DNA of 64,000 nucleotides, from positions 1,364,001 through 1,428,000 of the forward strand of contig NC_092407.1 in assembly GCF_009017415.1 (NCBI RefSeq), in the 5' to 3' direction. Shown piece by piece: positions 59,325-64,000 of the stretch (positions are counted from its first letter, which is position 1; the number at the start of each line of letters is the position of its first letter). The DNA comes from Aspergillus flavus. Lineage: Eukaryota > Ascomycota > Eurotiomycetes > Eurotiales > Aspergillaceae. The translations under genes were made by a program, and so were the position numbers. Below the pieces are notes generated by a model. The model ran no database searches. It saw nothing but the letters and a program-made list of their open reading frames with translations, and was not told the origin of the DNA.

Positions 59325-60115
59325 AACACCAAATCTTCTATAGTATGAACATTTGCCTCTTATGAGTGGCCGGGTCGTTTTGTCGAGTGCCCGACGAGGT
59401 GATGTAACCCCAGACTCATTGGCGGCTCCCTTCTCCGGGCTCTCATTAGTGGCCTCCGTAAGTGTAACCTAATTTTACTTTACCTCAATGACACGCAGCC
59501 TAACTGTTTCGACAGGAACAGCTCCATCTCAATAGCCAAGATATGAGGTGGACGAGATGACGCCACTAACTACTTCCCCGCCTTAGGAATGGCTATTTTC
59601 AGCTCACGTGTTGATGTCAAGATATTTGCCTTTAAGGCTGGTGTGGTTCTATTCCAGGGTCGTGCTCGCCCATTCATCTCATTCAAGCATATCTTGACGA
59701 ATCAGATTATCGGGGATCTGACGCTTTATCCCAGGAGAACGTGTTCAACATCATAGATGTTGTAATGATTATCAGATGAACAGTTACAGTGCCCTGGCCA
59801 ATCAGCTTTCAGAATTGCTTGCTCTTATGGATATGTATCGCTTGTGGACCACGTCATGATAGCGTCTCCTGCTACTTCAGTTCGCCTTGATAGCATACTA
59901 CTTGAATATAAACTCCCTGAAGGCAGAAATATCTTTAGAGCTTTCTCGCAGCACAGCGATAGTGCAACTATACTGTCTTTCAAATGAATCAAATCTTGTA
60001 CCTGTTCCTCGCATTTGTGGGATACCATTTAAGCTTAGGATAAATTCTCGAAAATATGCTGAACACTACTCTTGACACGGGTACTGCTCGAGCGACACTG
60101 AAGACGACGTCCCCA
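59325..60115. other. 791-bp tandem intergenic region
   Basis: Separates MHF1 and the zinc dehydrogenase. It includes an upstream in-frame ATG at 60056 that could extend the dehydrogenase by 20 residues. No other gene seen. Confidence 0.5.
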
Positions 60116-61418
60116 ATGGAAGCGGTCCGCTTCCATGGACCCCGCGACATCCAGGTGGAAACAATAGATGAGCCTATTTGTGGCAAAGGGCAAGTAAAGG
60201 TGACATGCCCTGTGTCTACGATATGGACAACAACATACTGATTCGAAGTGGAAATAGTAGATCCGACCAGCTTTCGTCGGACTCTGTGGCAGTGGTAGGT
60301 TTAACTTACCTCTATATAATGATTTGGAAAACAAACTGATTTGAGCAAGACATCCATGAGTATACCGGTGGTCCCGTATTGATACCCCAAGAACCCCATA
60401 ATATTACTGGACGTTCATATCCAGTTACACTTGGTCATGAATTCAGCGGTATCGTCGAAGAAGTCGGAGAAGGAGTAACGCATGTGTCTCCAGGACAGCG
60501 GGTCGTCGTACGTCCGACCATCTTTGACCGACAATGCACGGCATGCAAACGTGGCTACGAATACTGCTGCGAGAATATAGGGTTTATTGGGCTTTCTGGT
60601 ATGCGGTCTCTGTTAAAACAATAGATAGCTGGCGGTGATACTTACGCGTCCTGCAGGGTACGGCGGCGGGTTGGCAAAGTACCATGTCGCACCGGCAGAA
60701 CACTTCTACCCAATCCCTGACAACGTATCTCTTGAAGCAGCAGCCTTGACCGAGCCACTGGCAGTTGCCTGGCACGCTGTCAATCTATCACCATTCAAGA
60801 TGGGCGATAATGTCATGGTGGTAGGGGGTGGGCCAGTTGGGATTGGCATTGTGCAGGTGTTGAAGTTGCAAGGCGCCAAGAATATCATGGTATCAGAGCT
60901 CTATGAGAAGCGTAGGAAGTTTGCGATTGAATACGGTGCTACGCATACCTTTGATCCGGGCCAGGAGGATGTGACGCAGAGGGTCATGGAAGTGACGGAT
61001 AGTATAGGCGCCGATGTTATCTTTGATGCTGCTGGTGTGGAAAAGGCATTGAATGGTGCCATCAGTGCGTGTCGCACACATGGTACAATCGTTAATGTTG
61101 CGGTGTGGGAGAAGAAACCAGCTATTCCCGTGAACGACTTGATGTACAACGAAGTTAATTATACCGGGTCAGCATTGTACGACGAAGGCTCCTTCGAAGC
61201 CGTTATCAAGGCCCTTGGATATGGTAAGCCGTCCCGAAGAGCCCTTTTGATTTTGTCGACCACATTTCCTGACTGCGTTTCGTCTTACAGGTCAATTGAA
61301 ACCAGAAAAGATGATTACGTCGAAGATAAAGTTGAATGAGACGGTGGAAAAGGGATTCGAAACCCTGGTCAACGACCGCGAGGACCACTGCAAGATCCTA
61401 ATCGACGTGCAGGCATGA
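60116..61418 (+). CDS. Zinc-dependent alcohol dehydrogenase, (R,R)-butanediol/sorbitol dehydrogenase type
   Basis: Five exons, 60116-60199, 60261-60294, 60350-60598, 60657-61223 and 61291-61418, give 353 residues. The medium-chain dehydrogenase layout is complete. The catalytic zinc ligands come from VGLCGSD (split over exons 2 and 3) and GHEFSG. The structural zinc loop is CTACKRGYEYCCENIGF. The Rossmann motif VVGGGPVGIGIVQ follows. Such enzymes interconvert acetoin and 2,3-butanediol or oxidise polyols with NAD; the substrate cannot be fixed here. Intron 1 ends in TAGTAG, and only the second AG gives an open frame. The start at 60116 fits the family; the ATG at 60056 is an alternative. It is cytosolic unless the longer start is used. 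Confidence 0.9.
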
Positions 61419-62438
61419 TAGTGCGATTAGCCTATTATCTAGTGCTATTACTCTTTCTGGGATATGGATACAGTTGAAACAGTTGAACTAGAATCTTATT
61501 GGAGAATAGAGCTCTTGTTTCCAGACATTGACATCGCTTGGCTCCCATCTACCGAGTCTAGCCTCAACTGCTGCCACAATGATCACCCCAATCTTGCTTT
61601 AAGCTTGTGCTAAACATAGAAAATATTAAGTAATAGTAGTGACGTCTTGAACTATGGTTGTGCAAGAGAGAGGAGTGGCTGTGTAGCTGCTACCTTGTGG
61701 CGGTATACAACTGGTGGCCAATGAGTAACTGTGGCTAGTAACTTAGTCGCTAAGTACCGTGACCGTGGACCGCCGGAAAAGGAACTTCCCTAATGCGCTG
61801 GATCACTAATTCCGGACACGAGACCTGGTGACAGACATGTGATTTAGGGTCCAGGGTCCAATGCCAATGCCGAATCAGGGGATGTCTGGGCAGGGCTTTG
61901 TCACAGCTGCAGCGAACCAATAATAACGAGTCCTGCCTGACTGATGACGTTTAGGGGCTGGGCTGTGGGTGTGGCTTGTGATGGGGATTATCAGCTTTGT
62001 CCCCGCCTCTCCTCTTTTCTTCCCAATCATATGTCTCGTGAGCTCCGTCCTCGTCCGTGGATCGACATCTTGATGGTGTGGACGCGGTCCTCTTGTGAAA
62101 GCGATTGAAGGATTCCTCGAGTTCCACAAGCCTTGCAAGCATCCAAGGAAATGCCTCCACTGATCTGCTTGCTGCGACACCATGACCCCTGGGACCCAAC
62201 CTTTTCATTCAACAATGCTGCCTGGGACTGCGTACAAGTGCAAACCTTTTCCACTCTTCAGCCTTATAATACCTCTTTGTCGTGAAACTTCTGTTGAAAT
62301 TTAGCTCTTAGCTTCACCTGACGGCTCTCCAGCCCCTTCAGACTTCGTACTATAGCTCTCCGGCCTCGTTGCTAGTGCCACTTTCGATATATTCTTTCCT
62401 CTTTTGAGAAGACTGCTTAACAGCCATCCACTCCCAGG
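61419..62438. other. 1-kb tandem intergenic region
   Basis: Contains the 3' flank of the dehydrogenase and the promoter of the MARVEL gene, whose last 150 bases are CT-rich. No gene seen. Confidence 0.5.
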
Positions 62439-63298
62439 ATGGGGTCTGGCGGCGTTGTTCTCCGCTTCTTTAATTTAGCAATCCGCGTCCTCCAGTTCCT
62501 CGACGGCGCTGTAATTCTAGGAATTTTCTCCTACTTTTTAGCTGTCCTCAGTCGCCATGACCAAAACATCCCTCAGTGGATGAAAGCTACCGAGGGTCTG
62601 TCGGGTGCGGCGACCCTTTACGGATTATTAGGCATCCTCTTCACCTGCTGCTTGGGAGGAGTCGCATTTTTCGCCGCTGTGGCCGTTGTTCTCGATGTCT
62701 GCTTTGTCGGGGCCATGGTCGCTATTGCGATCATGACTCGCAATGGCACACAGCAATGCAGCGGGCGAGTCGATACGCCTTTGGGGTCAGGCGAGAGCAA
62801 CGCAGAATCGCCATCTAAAGTGAAATACGAGTTCGCCTGTGAACTCCAGAAAGTCACATTCGCCGTCGCGATCATCGGAATGTGAGTAATATTCTATCCT
62901 ACACCCCTTGATCTGCGCAAGTCAATGTGTCAATTAGTGTTCACGCGCTGACATTCTCCAGCTTCTTCTTCTTGGTTTCCATTCTCTTTCAAGTCCTCTA
63001 CGCTCGTCACCACAAGCGTGAGAAGCGTTTTGGACCTTCCCCGGCCAACGATTACACGTATGGTACCCGTCCTCGTGCTTTCTGGCGTCGCAAGAAGAAC
63101 AACCCAGATGCCGCCAGCGCCGACGATATGCTCCCAACCCATCCTACTCCTCAGGACGTTGAATTAGGACCTTCCCAGGAGAAGCCCAGTGGCTTTGGTG
63201 GTTTCTTCTCTCGGAACAAAGATACCGCTCAGGCCCCCCCGAGTGCGCCACAGAACGGTTATGGCTACGGAAACTCCGCCTATACGGGCAACTACTAA
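62439..63298 (+). CDS. MARVEL-domain membrane protein
   Basis: Exons 62439-62881 and 62962-63298 (80-nt intron) give 259 residues. Four hydrophobic segments are visible: about 8-40 (FFNLAIRVLQFLDGAVILGIF), 55-80 (TLYGLLGILFTCCLGGVAFF), 75-105 and, across the splice junction, VAIIGIFFFLVSILFQVLYA. This is the four-helix MARVEL pattern of fungal membrane-organising proteins. The hydrophilic C-terminal tail of about 85 residues is rich in Pro, Gly and Tyr, with a GYGYGNSAY end, likely cytosolic and disordered. The exact role is unknown; relatives act in membrane apposition and vesicle transport. Confidence 0.85.
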
Positions 63299-64000
63299 GA
63301 CAACTACATTCCATACCACTTTTGAATGCCATGGAGTTATATCATAGCACACAAACAAATGGTATCCAAACCAAAAAAATAAAAATAAAAACGAAGCAAC
63401 TGAAAAGAAGAATATTTGGGATCGGTGAAACCCATACCCCGCAGGTCTATATCCGCTTGGGAGAAACTGGGCAATGGCTTTATCATCTAATTGGGCTAGG
63501 AAGGTAATAACGTCTATGATTAATGATTATACTAAGATACCATGGTCTGTCTGGATTTATGTGAGGTGTTACTTTCCTGTATAGTACTGCATTGGACGAT
63601 ATTGCTTGACTCAGTATTTAATGAAATGAATTTATTACCTCATTCTTGGCACTCTTGTACTTCCATAAAAATCATCGAAATGCTTATACTGTTAATCATG
63701 ATATAAGAATAGTTAGTAGATTCATTGAATGATATGCTCGTTGAACTTACATTCCTTGGCTTTCATAATGTTGACGTTTTCAGTAATAGCAACGCACGGG
63801 ATTGCGCCACCAAGCATTTATTCGATAGAAGCCCTAGAATGCACTGAGTTTCTTTATATGGCTGTTTTAACATACAGATATTCGGCATTCCACTCTATCA
63901 TCCCAATAATTTAATCAATCCGTAAGCTGTAATCCAATGATTGATCTGTTACGTTCCTCTATCGGGTATTCCGAAAATATATACTTTCTTATCCCACATC
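63299..64000. other. Terminal intergenic stretch
   Basis: AT-rich 3' flank of the MARVEL gene running to the window edge. No supportable gene. Confidence 0.5.

Noticed and set aside
1..64000. CRISPR array, rRNA genes, transposase or integrase genes
   Set aside because: No regularly spaced repeats, no rRNA-like stretch and no transposase, reverse-transcriptase or integrase motifs seen on either strand.

Overview
The window looks like a chromosomal segment of a filamentous ascomycete, most likely Aspergillus or a close relative (Eurotiales). The reasons are short introns (mostly 48-90 nt, GT-AG), single-gene transcription units on both strands, fungus-specific families (fungal rhodopsin-domain protein, Zn2Cys6 factor, PGA2, MARVEL protein), and a NADPH-cytochrome P450 reductase whose sequence strongly resembles the Aspergillus enzyme. 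I rebuilt exon structures by hand from splice sites and reading phase; every joined model ends in frame.

Layout. 0-3 kb: DBP10 (60S ribosome-biogenesis helicase). 3-11 kb: an 8.2-kb stretch with no supportable gene, holding an A33 tract, a small tandem repeat and two hairpins. 11.1-12.7 kb: a Zn2Cys6/AT-hook transcription factor, followed by another 3.4-kb empty stretch. 16-19.4 kb: a D-2-hydroxyacid dehydrogenase convergent with an amino-acid permease. 20-23.6 kb: DBP4 helicase, divergent from a DNAJC8/Spf31-like J protein. 23.9-26.2 kb: an F-box-like protein. 26.5-31.1 kb: a rhodopsin-domain membrane protein divergent from a decayed cytochrome P450 gene. This is the most accessory-looking part of the window.

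32.4-35.7 kb: FAD synthetase convergent with a two-RRM RNA-binding protein. 35.7-37.6 kb: intergenic DNA with an imperfect inverted repeat. 37.6-39.2 kb: mitochondrial 3-hydroxyisobutyrate dehydrogenase, convergent with a very large Tao3/Mor2/Furry-type morphogenesis scaffold (39.7-47.6 kb). 50.6-52.8 kb: NADPH-cytochrome P450 reductase. 53.6-59.3 kb: DDB1, PGA2 and MHF1/CENP-S. 60.1-61.4 kb: a zinc butanediol/sorbitol-type dehydrogenase. 62.4-63.3 kb: a MARVEL-domain membrane protein.

Functionally the window is mostly housekeeping: ribosome biogenesis (DBP10, DBP4), splicing (J protein), flavin supply (FAD synthetase) and flavoprotein electron transfer (P450 reductase), valine catabolism (3-hydroxyisobutyrate dehydrogenase), DNA repair (DDB1, MHF1) and polarity (Tao3). 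I found no biosynthetic cluster, transposase, CRISPR array, rRNA or convincing tRNA. I do not see a convincing undescribed system. The best leads are the P450 with several independent lesions, the large empty flanks of the transcription factor, and several splice-site oddities (a possible split start codon, a stop-creating tandem acceptor, a stopless in-frame intron).
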